From NCBI GenBank assembly GCA_017428725.1, contig JAFRQH010000010.1, forward strand, positions 62,001 to 126,000: a stretch of DNA of 64,000 nucleotides, written 5' to 3'. The notes below the pieces were generated by a model. The model saw only the letters and a list, made by a program, of their open reading frames with translations, made no database searches and was not told the DNA's origin. Below are positions 25,352-33,733 of the stretch, piece after piece. A program made the translations under genes and the position numbers. This stretch comes from Bacteroidales bacterium (GTDB lineage: Bacteria; Bacteroidota; Bacteroidia; Bacteroidales; UBA932). The first letter of the stretch is position 1. Each line of letters begins with the position of its first letter.

Positions 25352-27124
25352 CGCAGAATCCAAGAAGTCTACAAATCCCTGAATGTCAAGATTGTACGGC
25401 CGCGGTCCCGCAAGACGGCGGCCGTCGCCGTCCAGCAGGAAGTAGTTCGGCTGGGCGTTGACGCCGAAGTCGTGCAGGGCGATGTAGGAATTGACCCGCC
25501 CGACATCCTTGAGGGTATGGCCCTTGTCGTTGACCACCCATTTGGACTCTGGCAGCTTGGTCTTGTCGTCCACATGCAGGGCCACGATGACGAAGTCGTC
25601 GCGCAGGCGACGGAGCACCTCCGGGTCCGACCACACGCGCGCTTCCATCTCCCGGCAGTTCACGCAGCCGAAGCCCGTGAAATCCAGGAAGACCGGCTTG
25701 CCGGACTCCCTGGCGGCAGCCAGGCCGTCCTCAAGATTGTCATAGGCCTGCAGCCCGTGGGCTACCGTGATCGTGCCGGGTTGTGAAGGCTGCGCCGCGG
25801 GGGAAGCGGCCACGACCCGCTCTCCGGAAGCCAGCACGAAATCCTGCGTCTCCATCGGGGGCATATAGCCGGACAAGGCCTTGAGCGGAGCGCCCCACAT
25901 CCCCGGGACCAGGTAAACCACGAAGGAGAAGACGGCGATGGCGAGCGCCAGGCGCGGCACGGACAGGTACTCCAGCGGGGAGTCGTTCTTGAAGCGCAAC
26001 TTGCCGATCAGGTAGAGTCCAAGCAGGAAAAACACGGCGATCCAGATGGCCAGATAGACCTCGCGGTCAAGCAGGTGCCAGTGGTAGGTCTGGTCGGCCA
26101 CGCTGAGGAATTTCAAGCCGAGGGCGATCTCGATGAAACCAAGGACCACCTTGACGGAATTGAGCCAGCCCCCGCTCTTGGGCAGTTTCTTGAGCAGCGC
26201 CGGGAAGAGCGCCAGGACTGTGAACGGGAGGGCGAATGCGACGCTGAAGGCAAGCATCGTGACCATCGGCGTCCAGAACTCGCCCTGCGTGCTCTTGATC
26301 AGGACCGTCCCCACAATCGGACCGGTACAGCTGAAGCTGACCAGGACCAGGGTAAGGGCCAGGAAGAAGATGCCGCCCAGGCCCTTGCGGTCGCTGTTCT
26401 TATCCGCGCTGTTGGTCCACTTGGACGGGAGCGTGATCTCGAACGCGCCGAAGAAACTGGCGGCGAAGGCCATGAACACCAGGAAGAAGATGATGTTGGG
26501 CAGCCAGTGGGTCGACAGCCAGTTGAAGATGTCGGCCGTGACGCCCCGGCCGCCGACGACCCAGGTGATGCCGATGATCAGGCTGATCGGGACGGTATAC
26601 AGCAGGATGATGAACAATCCGTACAGGAAGGCCTTCAGACGGCCCTGGCGGGGCGTCTCACTGCCCTTCATAAAGAAGGACACGGTCATCGGGACCATCG
26701 GGAAGACGCACGGGGTCAACAGCATCGCGAATCCCCACAAGATCGCCTCCAGGATCAAAGCCCATAGACCGCGGTTCTCCGGGGCGGAGGTTCCGCTGCC
26801 TCCTGCAACGTCCTGCTTCACAGCAGATTTGTCGGAGTCGGTGGGAGGGGTCCGGCGAAGCAGGACGTTGCCGAGCCCACTGCCGACTCCGCTCTGCTGC
26901 GCAGTAAAGAACTCTTCAAAGTCCCAGTCGACCGGCAGATAGCAAGCCTCGCCGAGGCAGGACATATAGCTGACCGTGCCGGTGACATGGTCGATCCCCT
27001 CGTCGAGGTCTCCGGTCAGGACAATCTGGTTGGTACCGTCCGCAGCCTGCCGGACTTCGGACTTCCAGCGGATCTGGGGCGAAGCCTGCAGGGCCAGGAC
27101 CAGGAGAAAGAGGACACGGAACAT
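25346..27124 (-). CDS. dsbD: Thiol:disulfide interchange protein DsbD family
   Basis: The 592-residue reductant conduit has an N-terminal signal and short DsbD-alpha-like domain with the pair CLGEAC (about residues 56-61). An eight-helix membrane domain carries the Cys residues of TPCVFPMVPM and SFSCTGPIVGT. A C-terminal thioredoxin-like domain has FGCVNC (Cys487/Cys490). It moves electrons from cytosolic thioredoxin to the periplasm to reduce or isomerise disulfides. It is last in the zapA-rny-dsbD run, 6 bp after rny. The window also encodes an oxidising VKOR-type enzyme at 44.5 kb. Confidence 0.93.
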   Translation of the reverse strand: MFRVLFLLVLALQASPQIRWKSEVRQAADGTNQIVLTGDLDEGIDHVTGTVSYMSCLGEACYLPVDWDFEEFFTAQQSGVGSGLGNVLLRRTPPTDSDKSAVKQDVAGGSGTSAPENRGLWALILEAILWGFAMLLTPCVFPMVPMTVSFFMKGSETPRQGRLKAFLYGLFIILLYTVPISLIIGITWVVGGRGVTADIFNWLSTHWLPNIIFFLVFMAFAASFFGAFEITLPSKWTNSADKNSDRKGLGGIFFLALTLVLVSFSCTGPIVGTVLIKSTQGEFWTPMVTMLAFSVAFALPFTVLALFPALLKKLPKSGGWLNSVKVVLGFIEIALGLKFLSVADQTYHWHLLDREVYLAIWIAVFFLLGLYLIGKLRFKNDSPLEYLSVPRLALAIAVFSFVVYLVPGMWGAPLKALSGYMPPMETQDFVLASGERVVAASPAAQPSQPGTITVAHGLQAYDNLEDGLAAARESGKPVFLDFTGFGCVNCREMEARVWSDPEVLRRLRDDFVIVALHVDDKTKLPESKWVVNDKGHTLKDVGRVNSYIALHDFGVNAQPNYFLLDGDGRRLAGPRPYNLDIQGFVDFLDSAL

Positions 27125-27130
27125 AAGGCG

Positions 27131-28669
27131 TTATTTTGCGATGGCGACGGAACGGGTCTCGCGGATGACGGTGATCTTGACCTGTCCGGGATAGGTCATC
27201 TCGTCCTGGATCCGCTGGGCGATGTCCGTGGAGAGGCGGGCCGCCTGCTCGTCGGTCACCTCGTCGGCACCGACGATCACGCGAAGCTCGCGCCCAGCCT
27301 GGATGGCATAGGACTTGGTCACGCCCGGATAGGAGGCCGCCAGGTCTTCCATCCCCTTGAGGCGCTTGATATAGGATTCTATCACCTCGCGGCGGGCACC
27401 GGGACGCGCACCGGAGATGGCATCGCCGACCAGCACCAGCGGGGCGTAGATGGAGGTCATTTCCATCTCCTCGTGGTGGGCACCGACAGCGTTGCAGATC
27501 TCGGGACGCTCCTTGTACTGCTCGGCGAGCTTGGCGCCGAGGATGGCGTGCGGCAGCTCCGGCTCCGCGTCGCTGACCTTGCCGATATCGTGCAGCAGGC
27601 CGGCGCGCCGGGCGATCTTGGGGTTCAGACCCAGTTCGGAAGCCATAATGGCACAGATGTTCGCCACCTCACGGGAGTGCTGGAGCAGATTCTGGCCGTA
27701 CGAAGAGCGGTACTTCATCCGCCCGATCAGCCGGACGAGCTCCAGGTTGAGGCCGTGGATGCCCATATCGATGCAGGTGCGCTTGCCGGTCTCGAGGATC
27801 TCGTCCTCCAGCTGCTTGCTCACCTTGGCCACGACCTCCTCGATGCGGGCCGGGTGGATGCGGCCGTCGATCACCAGCTGGTGCAGCGACAGGCGGGCCA
27901 CCTCGCGACGAACCGGATCGAAGGCGGACAGCAGGATGGCGTCGGGCGTGTCGTCCACGACGATTTCCACGCCGGTCGCGGCCTCCAGGGCGCGGATGTT
28001 GCGGCCTTCGCGGCCGATGATGCGGCCTTTGACCTCGTCATTCTCGATCGGGAAAGTGGTGACGGCATTCTCGATGGCCGTCTCCGTGGCGGTACGCTGG
28101 ATGGTATTAATGACGATGCGCTTGGCCTCCTTGGCGGCATTGAGCCGAGCCTCGTCCATCGTATCGTTGATATAAGCCTGGGCCTCGGTGCGGGCCTCCG
28201 CCTTCATGTTGTCGACCAGCATCTTGCGGGCCTCCTCCGCCGTCATCCCGGCGATGCTCTCCAGCTCCTTGTTGACCTGCGCCGTGATGCGGTCACACTC
28301 CTCGAGTTTGGCGTCCAGCTTGTTCTTGAGCGCATTGACCTGGCCTTTCTGGGAATCCAGGTCGTGCTGGCGGCGGTTCAGCTCGTTCGCCTGCTGGTTG
28401 AGCTGCCCCTCGCGGGACTTGATGCCGTTCTCACGCTCGCGCAGCTCGTTGTTCTTCTTGTTGACGAAACTCTCGTGCTCACCCTTGAGCTGGAGGAATT
28501 TCTCCTTGGCCTGAAGGATCTTCTGTTGCTTGAGATTCTCGGCCTCCAGGTTGGCCTTTTCGATAATGGCGTCGGCGCGGCCCTTCGAAGCGGCGCGGCT
28601 GACGAGTATATAAATTGCAAGGGCCAGGGCGGCGCCTGCAACTGCAGCTAGGATATAGTACAAAAACAT
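27131..28669 (-). CDS. rny: Ribonuclease Y
   Basis: This 512-residue membrane-anchored endoribonuclease starts mRNA decay. It has an N-terminal transmembrane helix ([22 protein letters not shown]), a long coiled coil (about 45-200), a KH domain ([31 protein letters not shown]) and an HD domain ([10 protein letters not shown]). The frame begins nine codons earlier, but MFLYYIL at 28669 fits the family. It follows zapA and the 6S-like RNA on the same strand. Confidence 0.96.
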   Translation of the reverse strand: MFLYYILAAVAGAALALAIYILVSRAASKGRADAIIEKANLEAENLKQQKILQAKEKFLQLKGEHESFVNKKNNELRERENGIKSREGQLNQQANELNRRQHDLDSQKGQVNALKNKLDAKLEECDRITAQVNKELESIAGMTAEEARKMLVDNMKAEARTEAQAYINDTMDEARLNAAKEAKRIVINTIQRTATETAIENAVTTFPIENDEVKGRIIGREGRNIRALEAATGVEIVVDDTPDAILLSAFDPVRREVARLSLHQLVIDGRIHPARIEEVVAKVSKQLEDEILETGKRTCIDMGIHGLNLELVRLIGRMKYRSSYGQNLLQHSREVANICAIMASELGLNPKIARRAGLLHDIGKVSDAEPELPHAILGAKLAEQYKERPEICNAVGAHHEEMEMTSIYAPLVLVGDAISGARPGARREVIESYIKRLKGMEDLAASYPGVTKSYAIQAGRELRVIVGADEVTDEQAARLSTDIAQRIQDEMTYPGQVKITVIRETRSVAIAK

Positions 28670-28730
28670 AATATATATAATAAAAACAGTATCCACCTTC
28701 AGCGGGGCAGATACCGTTTTGAAAGGAAAA

Positions 28731-28881
28731 AAGCCGTCAGCCGAGCTTTCAGAAAGCCTCTGATCATGTTTTGGGCTCCGTCCTGTATCGGGCTTCCCGT
28801 CGTAGCGGGCCTGCCTTCCTCAGGTCGAGTCGACCCGGTTCCGAAGAACTTGTTGTTTTCAGAAGTTGGGCCTGACGGCTT
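28731..28881 (-). ncRNA. ssrS: 6S-like RNA between zapA and rny
   Basis: The minus strand from 28881 to 28731 folds as a 6S RNA should. It has a 10-bp closing stem (AAGCCGTCAG/CTGACGGCTT) and a large asymmetric central bubble that includes a small UUCG hairpin on one side and GCTTTCTGAAAGC on the other. Beyond it is a long interrupted terminal hairpin (GGG/CCC, CTC/GAG, CCTG/CAGG, GGC/GCC, CCCG/CGGG in order). Six U residues follow the 3' end. It begins right after the zapA stop. 6S RNA next to zapA is known in several phyla. Family assignment is by structure and position only. Confidence 0.62.
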
Positions 28882-28882
28882 A

Positions 28883-29170
28883 TCACTTTTTCATCCCATC
28901 CAGATAGGCTGCGACATCCCCTTCCAAAGCCTGGACCTCTTCGACCAGGCGGGCCATCTTCTTCTGGGCCGAGAGCTTGCCGGCGGCTTCCTGGATGGCC
29001 ACGAACACCAGCTTGTCCTCGGGGCTGCTGTCCGGGAACCGGGCATCGAACTTGGTCACCATCGCGGTCACATCCTGCGCAGCCAGGCGCATCAGCTGCT
29101 CCATCTCGGGGGTGGCAGCGCTGAGGCGGTAGGGTTTGCCGGCGACCTTCAGTGTAATGTCCTGTGCCAT
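28883..29170 (-). CDS. zapA: Cell division protein ZapA
   Basis: The 95-residue protein has the ZapA fold: an N-terminal beta-rich part (ITLKVAGKPYRLSAATPEMEQLMRLAAQDV) and a long C-terminal helix for coiled-coil dimerisation. It promotes FtsZ bundling at the Z-ring. It starts 1 bp after the stop of the upstream coiled-coil gene and precedes the 6S-like RNA. Confidence 0.9.
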   Translation of the reverse strand: MAQDITLKVAGKPYRLSAATPEMEQLMRLAAQDVTAMVTKFDARFPDSSPEDKLVFVAIQEAAGKLSAQKKMARLVEEVQALEGDVAAYLDGMKK

Positions 29171-29171
29171 A

Positions 29172-29441
29172 TCAGTTCTCCAGCAGCTTGATACATTTGT
29201 CTATCTCCTTGATCAGCCTACTTATCCGCTCCCGGGATTCGGCAGGATCCCCGGCAGCCTGGAAGGCACGCATCAGCTCGAGATTGTCTATCTGTTGGTT
29301 TAAATCGGTTATCTGCTCCTTGTACCGCAGGCATTTCTCTTCGCTCAAAGCCAGGCGCTCGGCAAGCGCGTCCGCCCGCTGCCTCTCGGCTTCGTATTGC
29401 GCAACCAACTTGGCGATATTGGACCTGATGTCTTCAAGCAT
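29172..29441 (-). CDS. Small coiled-coil protein, first gene of the zapA operon
   Basis: The 89-residue protein starts MLEDIRSNIAKLVAQYEAERQRADALAERL and is almost entirely heptad-like helix, with a C-terminal ERISRLIKEIDKCIKLLE. The frame is open further upstream, but the ATG at 29441 lies 24 nt after the -7 box and is the sensible start. Position before zapA suggests a divisome role comparable to ZapB, but there is no sequence proof. Confidence 0.75.
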   Translation of the reverse strand: MLEDIRSNIAKLVAQYEAERQRADALAERLALSEEKCLRYKEQITDLNQQIDNLELMRAFQAAGDPAESRERISRLIKEIDKCIKLLEN

Positions 29442-29465
29442 AGTCAACACCCATTGTACAATATG

Positions 29466-29473
29466 CAAATATA
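29466..29473 (-). promoter_or_regulatory. -7 element (TATATTTG) of the zapA-rny-dsbD operon
   Basis: An exact match on the minus strand lies 24 nt before the coiled-coil gene start and directly after the terminator of the upstream operon. Confidence 0.6.
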
Positions 29474-29482
29474 ATAAAAAAA

Positions 29483-29502
29483 CAGAGATTGTCAAATCTC
29501 TG
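29483..29502 (-). terminator. Terminator overlapping the nucleotidyltransferase stop codon
   Basis: An 8-bp perfect stem (CAGAGATT/AATCTCTG, 4-nt loop) is followed on the minus strand by seven T residues. The stop codon of the nucleotidyltransferase lies in the hairpin. Confidence 0.8.
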
Positions 29503-30223
29503 TAATTCCTTTATATGTGTCGCTTACGCTCTTGTAACTCTCGAGGTTCCCGATGTCGTAGCGCCGGCCGGGCATTTCCATTGCGTGGACCGGCACTTGC
29601 CGGGACAGCCAGGAGATGAAGGAGCCGGGAGCATCCGTTCCGCAACCGGCGGCAATCCCCTCCCGGACACGCCGCGCGTCCTCGCGCGTGTAGTAGTAGA
29701 ACGGCGGGCAGCACCAGTGGCTGCGGGGCTCCGCCGGCTTCTCTTCCATCGACAGGACCCGGTCCTGCGCATCCACCTCCACGACGCCGCTCTTGTGCAA
29801 GCGCTTCTCCTCCGGCTCGTAATAGCGCATGATACAGGACGTGCCCTTGGACTGCGCGTAGTCGATGAAACGGCACAGGCTGAAGTCCAGCACATTGTCG
29901 CCGGCAATCACGAGCAGGTCCTCGTCCAGGGCGAGCCGGTCGATGGCGAACTGGATGTCGCAGACGGCCCCCAGGCGGGTCTCGTTGGAGGAAGTGCCGT
30001 CATCAACGACCGTCACGCCTGCCGGCGCCCAATCCTCGAAAATATGTGCAAACTTGTGGTTGGAGATCACCACGAAGCCGTCCACCCGGCCGGACGAAGC
30101 GATGTCGTCGATCAACCAGTCCAGGATGGTCTTGGAGCCGACCTTGAGCAGGGGCTTTGGAAAATTCTCCGTGAGCGGATATAGTCTCGTGGCGTATCCG
30201 GCCGCCAGGATCAGGCATTTCAT
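29492..30223 (-). CDS. Sugar-1-phosphate nucleotidyltransferase
   Basis: The 243-residue NTP-transferase opens with MKCLILAAGYATRLYPLTENFPKPLLKV, the nucleotide-binding signature with its catalytic Arg and Lys. VIAGDNVLDF supplies the metal Asp. It makes an NDP-sugar from a sugar-1-phosphate and an NTP. Its ATG overlaps the stop of the GHMP kinase gene as ATGA. The pair therefore looks like a kinase-pyrophosphorylase salvage route converting a free sugar to an NDP-sugar. Base and sugar specificity cannot be read from the sequence. Confidence 0.85.
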   Translation of the reverse strand: MKCLILAAGYATRLYPLTENFPKPLLKVGSKTILDWLIDDIASSGRVDGFVVISNHKFAHIFEDWAPAGVTVVDDGTSSNETRLGAVCDIQFAIDRLALDEDLLVIAGDNVLDFSLCRFIDYAQSKGTSCIMRYYEPEEKRLHKSGVVEVDAQDRVLSMEEKPAEPRSHWCCPPFYYYTREDARRVREGIAAGCGTDAPGSFISWLSRQVPVHAMEMPGRRYDIGNLESYKSVSDTYKGITEI

Positions 30224-31392
30224 AGGCTGACTCCGTCTGCGGTCATACAACCGCAATAAAGGTATTTGTCTGCGAGTGCGGGGAACGCCGCCAGATAGTC
30301 CCGACGGACCGCCGCGGCGATGGATTCTTCATAAGCCGGATCGATCAGGGCCATGCAACAGCCCTTGAAACCGGCGCCGCTGAAACGGCCGCCGTACACG
30401 CCGTCCTGGCGGACGATGATCTCGGAGAGCGCTTTCAGCTCATCAGAGCCCGCCTCCCAGTTGTGGATGGACGAGAGTCCGCTCTGGGTCGAAATCCGGC
30501 CCAAAAGTGCCATATCGCCGGCACGCCACGCCTGCGCAGCACGCTCCACCCGGTCATACTCTCCGTAGAAATGCTCCGCGCGGCGCCGCCACGTGTCGGG
30601 GAGACGGTCCTTGTACTGCTCGAACACCTCACGCGGGACCTCCCGCAGGTGCGTCTCGCGGAATTTGCCGTATTCCATCCCGGCATAGGCCTTCAAGGCA
30701 TATGCAGCGCTGCGGACTTCGTCCACGCGCATATTATACTTGCTGCCCGTCAGGTTCCGCTCCAGTCCGGAGAAGAAGATGCCGATCTTCCAGGGCTGCA
30801 TCTTCGCCGGGGCGGGAATCAACTCATAGGAATCATCCTGGGTATCGAGGAACAGTAGGTGGTCCTTGCGGGAATAAACCTCGCAGCTCTGGTCCAGCTT
30901 GCCGACGGACACGCCGACGTAATTGACTTCCGCCAGCAGGGCCATCTCGATCAGTTCCTGCTGCGAAGGATGCAGGTCGTTGACTTTGCAGAGGGCTGAC
31001 AGGAAGGCAATCGTCACGGCGGCGGACGAAGACAGGCCGCCGATCGGGAGCGTCCCTTCAATCACGCCGCTGATGCCGTTACGCAGGGGATAATGCTTCG
31101 CCAACTCGATGGTCGCACCGCGAAGGTAGTCCGCCCAGTCCCCCCGCCGGGTCTTGAAAACGTCCCGCACGTGCCACTGCGCACGTTTGTCGAACTGCAG
31201 GGAGGCCAGTTCGACGATGCCGTTCAACTTGGTGCTGTACGCTATGTGGATACCGCGGTCGATCGCAAAGCCCGTAACCTTGCCATACTGGTGGTCGACG
31301 TGGGCACCAACGGGGCAGACACGGTATGGACAGAAGGCGATACTCTCCGGAGACTTCCGGTAGACCGATTCAAATTTCTTTTCGCAATTCAT
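30220..31392 (-). CDS. GHMP sugar kinase, galacturonokinase/galactokinase-like
   Basis: This 390-residue GHMP kinase phosphorylates a sugar at C1. The sugar-binding motif reads CPYRVCPVGAHVDHQYGKVTG (residues 21-41) in place of the PGRVNLIGEHTDYN of true galactokinases. The C-P-Y-R-x-C-P-x-G-A-H-x-D-H-Q form is what I recall from plant galacturonokinases. The ATP loop is LPIGGLSSSAAV (115-126). It is coupled to a nucleotidyltransferase. With pectinases elsewhere in the window, D-galacturonate is a plausible substrate, but L-arabinose, fucose or galactose cannot be excluded. Confidence 0.8.
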   Translation of the reverse strand: MNCEKKFESVYRKSPESIAFCPYRVCPVGAHVDHQYGKVTGFAIDRGIHIAYSTKLNGIVELASLQFDKRAQWHVRDVFKTRRGDWADYLRGATIELAKHYPLRNGISGVIEGTLPIGGLSSSAAVTIAFLSALCKVNDLHPSQQELIEMALLAEVNYVGVSVGKLDQSCEVYSRKDHLLFLDTQDDSYELIPAPAKMQPWKIGIFFSGLERNLTGSKYNMRVDEVRSAAYALKAYAGMEYGKFRETHLREVPREVFEQYKDRLPDTWRRRAEHFYGEYDRVERAAQAWRAGDMALLGRISTQSGLSSIHNWEAGSDELKALSEIIVRQDGVYGGRFSGAGFKGCCMALIDPAYEESIAAAVRRDYLAAFPALADKYLYCGCMTADGVSL

Positions 31393-31396
31393 TTCG

Positions 31397-31404
31397 CAAA
31401 GATA
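31397..31404 (-). promoter_or_regulatory. -7 element (TATCTTTG) 4 nt before the GHMP kinase ATG
   Basis: An exact match on the minus strand, separated from the start codon by CGAA, predicts leaderless initiation. Alternatively the true start may lie downstream. Confidence 0.5.
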
Positions 31405-31432
31405 CAAAAAGAACGCGACACAAAAAAAGAGA

Positions 31433-31452
31433 ACCCGCAATCACTTGCGGGT
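31433..31452 (-). terminator. Terminator after the OmpA-family gene
   Basis: An 8-bp stem (ACCCGCAA/TTGCGGGT, 4-nt loop) is followed on the minus strand by TCTCTTTTTTTG. It lies 31 bp downstream of the ompA-family stop. Confidence 0.85.
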
Positions 31453-31483
31453 CCTCAGCGAATAATATTTATCTAAAGAGAAA

Positions 31484-32641
31484 TTATTTCGCTTTGATGA
31501 TGACGGTGCGGCTCAGCACATCGTTGTTGAAGAAGATCGGATCGACACCACCGTTGGCGCTCTTCTCCATCTTGCTGGCAGGGATGCCGAGGCTGATGAG
31601 GTAGTCGTAAACGGCCTGGGCGCGCTTCTCGGAGAGGGTCTGGTTGATCTTCGGGGTGCCCGTCGCCTTGTCGGCGTAACCGGCCACGGAGAAGGTGACA
31701 TCCTTGGCATTCTTCATAGACTCAGCATAGAGCTGCAGGCGAGCCTTGTCCTTCGGAGTGAGGTTGGCCTTGTTGATCTCGAAGAAGACAGCGGTGGAAG
31801 CAGGGATCTCGTTGTTGATGTACTTCTCGACCTCCTTGATGACCTCCTTCTCGACGATCTTCTCGATGGTCTTCGGGTGCTTCTCAGCATACTCGCGGGC
31901 CAGGGCGTCAGCAGCCTCCTTGGAGAGGTAACCGGCGGCGGCAGCGGCAGCGGCGGCACGGGCAAACTTGCCATGCTTGCCACCGATGGTCCAGATGGCG
32001 TTGAGGGTCACGCGACCGGTACCCTCGGCGCTGCGGAACTGGCTGGCGTCACCGAAGATGGACGGGGTGATGCCGTAACGGCCCTCAATGGCGAGTTCGA
32101 AAGCGTTGGTGAAGTTGTAGCCGAGACCGAGACCGGCGCTCGCACCGAAGCGGACGCGGGTCTTGTCGCTCTCAACGACCGGGAGGGCATCGAGGAACTT
32201 GTTGGCATTGGTGAGCTCGGTGTTCTGCTTGGAGACGTTCATCGTCGGTCCGACGAAACCGTACACATCGAAGCGGGCAAGATCCTTGGCGAAGATGTTG
32301 GAGAAATTGACCATACCGTCGAGGTTGATCTCACCGAAGAGCTGTTTGCTGTAACCACGGGCGTTGTCGACCGTAAGGTCATAGCCATTACCCTTCACTT
32401 TAGGATCGAGGGTCTGGAAAGGACCGCCGATGACACCACGGACACCCCAGACCGGCGTGATGTAACGACCGATCATGATGTTGCCGTAAGGCTGCGGGGT
32501 GTTGAAGCCACCATTGTAGGTGGAGATGATACCGCCACCGATACCGATGAACGTATCATTGCCCTTGTAGGCAGTCTGGGCATTTGCAGCGAAGACACCG
32601 GCTGCAAGAGCGATAGACAATGCAAGTGCTTTGAGTTTCAT
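31484..32641 (-). CDS. OmpA family outer membrane protein
   Basis: The 385-residue protein has a signal peptide (MKLKALALSIALAAGVFAANA) and an N-terminal porin-like beta-barrel domain (about 22-215, DTFIGIGGGIISTYNGG to GYNFTNAFELAIEGRYG). A helical linker follows, then a C-terminal OmpA peptidoglycan-binding domain (about 275-385, VFFEINKANLTPKDKARLQ, LSEKRAQAVYDYLISLGIP). It likely ties the outer membrane to the cell wall and may be abundant, since the codons are strongly biased. It lies 42 bp after a lipoprotein gene with which it shares a promoter. Confidence 0.93.
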   Translation of the reverse strand: MKLKALALSIALAAGVFAANAQTAYKGNDTFIGIGGGIISTYNGGFNTPQPYGNIMIGRYITPVWGVRGVIGGPFQTLDPKVKGNGYDLTVDNARGYSKQLFGEINLDGMVNFSNIFAKDLARFDVYGFVGPTMNVSKQNTELTNANKFLDALPVVESDKTRVRFGASAGLGLGYNFTNAFELAIEGRYGITPSIFGDASQFRSAEGTGRVTLNAIWTIGGKHGKFARAAAAAAAAGYLSKEAADALAREYAEKHPKTIEKIVEKEVIKEVEKYINNEIPASTAVFFEINKANLTPKDKARLQLYAESMKNAKDVTFSVAGYADKATGTPKINQTLSEKRAQAVYDYLISLGIPASKMEKSANGGVDPIFFNNDVLSRTVIIKAK

Positions 32642-32683
32642 ATCGTTGTTCTTTAATTTCGTTAAACTGTGGACGTGAGCGGA

Positions 32684-33595
32684 TTACTCGGAGTAGATGA
32701 TACCACCACCCGCGTTCGCCTTGGAGCCGTGGGCATCCGTGCCATGGCCGTGGACATAAGTACCGGAAGCACCAGGATAAGGCTTCTCCTCGATAACGGC
32801 GACCGTGGAGCTGTACTCGGCGACGGTCAGCGTACCGGCGGTCAGCTCGGCGCCAGTCACGACGTTCTTGGCCTTGATGGTGTACGGCGTGGTCTTGACC
32901 GTGTAGGTCGCGGTGGCACGCCACATTGCATAAGCGGAGACAAACTCGCTGAGCGTCTTGGTCTCGGTCTTCTTGCCGGTGTTGTAAATCTTCTCATAGC
33001 TAGCGGCAAGGGCCTCGTCGAAACCAAGGAAGTAGTTGCTCTCAAGAATCACGGAACCGGAGATGACAGTGTAATCGATGTCGCAAGGGAGGATGAACTC
33101 GCTGTTGTTGTAGTACCAGTCGTCACCAGCGTGAGAGTGGGTCGGATAGTGGGTATTGACCAGTTTCACGGTCGTGACCTTCTCGGTGGGAGTACCTACG
33201 AGTTCATAAGTGTAAGCATCGCCGTCCTCACCGACAACGATGATGGCATTGATGTCAGCGTGACCGCCGGCCAGCACGTTGGGAACCGTAGCAGTGTAAG
33301 GATAGGCCTTGGCAAGCTTCGGGCCCGTAACCGTCAGGGTCACATCGTGCTTGGTGAGACCCGTGCTCTGGGGAGCCTCGATGGCGACAGTCCAGGAGCC
33401 ATTGGCACCGGTGACAGCACCCTCGGAGGAAGTCACGGAAGTCTGTCCGGTGTAGAGAGCGCCGGTGTTGACATTGTACACCGAGACGTTGATCGTTGCG
33501 GTAGCACCGGCGACCGAGAACGCAGTCTGAACCTTCTCAGGCTGGCAAGCGGCAAACACAGCTACTAACGCGATGAGTGAAAAAAACTTTTTCAT
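32684..33595 (-). CDS. Envelope lipoprotein of unknown function with His-containing segments
   Basis: The 303-residue protein starts MKKFFSLIALVAVFAAC, a clear lipoprotein signal with Cys17. The mature part is Thr/Val-rich and predicted beta, beginning with an Ig/CNA-B-like segment (VAGATATINVSVYNVNTGALYTGQTSVTS). Two His-rich spots are NTHYPTHSHAGDDWYYNNS and, at the C-terminus, YVHGHGTDAHG, which could bind metal. It is cotranscribed with the OmpA protein from a promoter about 87 nt upstream. I do not recognise a family with confidence. Confidence 0.8.
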   Translation of the reverse strand: MKKFFSLIALVAVFAACQPEKVQTAFSVAGATATINVSVYNVNTGALYTGQTSVTSSEGAVTGANGSWTVAIEAPQSTGLTKHDVTLTVTGPKLAKAYPYTATVPNVLAGGHADINAIIVVGEDGDAYTYELVGTPTEKVTTVKLVNTHYPTHSHAGDDWYYNNSEFILPCDIDYTVISGSVILESNYFLGFDEALAASYEKIYNTGKKTETKTLSEFVSAYAMWRATATYTVKTTPYTIKAKNVVTGAELTAGTLTVAEYSSTVAVIEEKPYPGASGTYVHGHGTDAHGSKANAGGGIIYSE

Positions 33596-33646
33596 TTCTT
33601 TAAAATAAATATTAAACATTAAACTAACTCTCAATCCACACGTTAC

Positions 33647-33667
33647 GTATGCCCTTATACGGCATAC
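33647..33667 (-). promoter_or_regulatory. Hairpin in the 5' leader of the lipoprotein-ompA operon
   Basis: A 7-bp perfect stem (GTATGCC/GGCATAC, 7-nt loop) lies between the predicted start site and the lipoprotein ATG. The leader of about 80 nt is much longer than others in the window and otherwise AT-rich. It may stabilise an abundant mRNA. Confidence 0.45.
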
Positions 33668-33681
33668 TACGTTACAGTCGA

Positions 33682-33689
33682 CAAAGTTA
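33682..33689 (-). promoter_or_regulatory. -7 element (TAACTTTG) of the lipoprotein-ompA operon
   Basis: An exact TAnnTTTG match on the minus strand lies 86 nt before the lipoprotein start. Confidence 0.5.
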
Positions 33690-33733
33690 TCACAGAAAAA
33701 CAAGAAAAACAAATTTTTTCAGAAAAAAACGGA

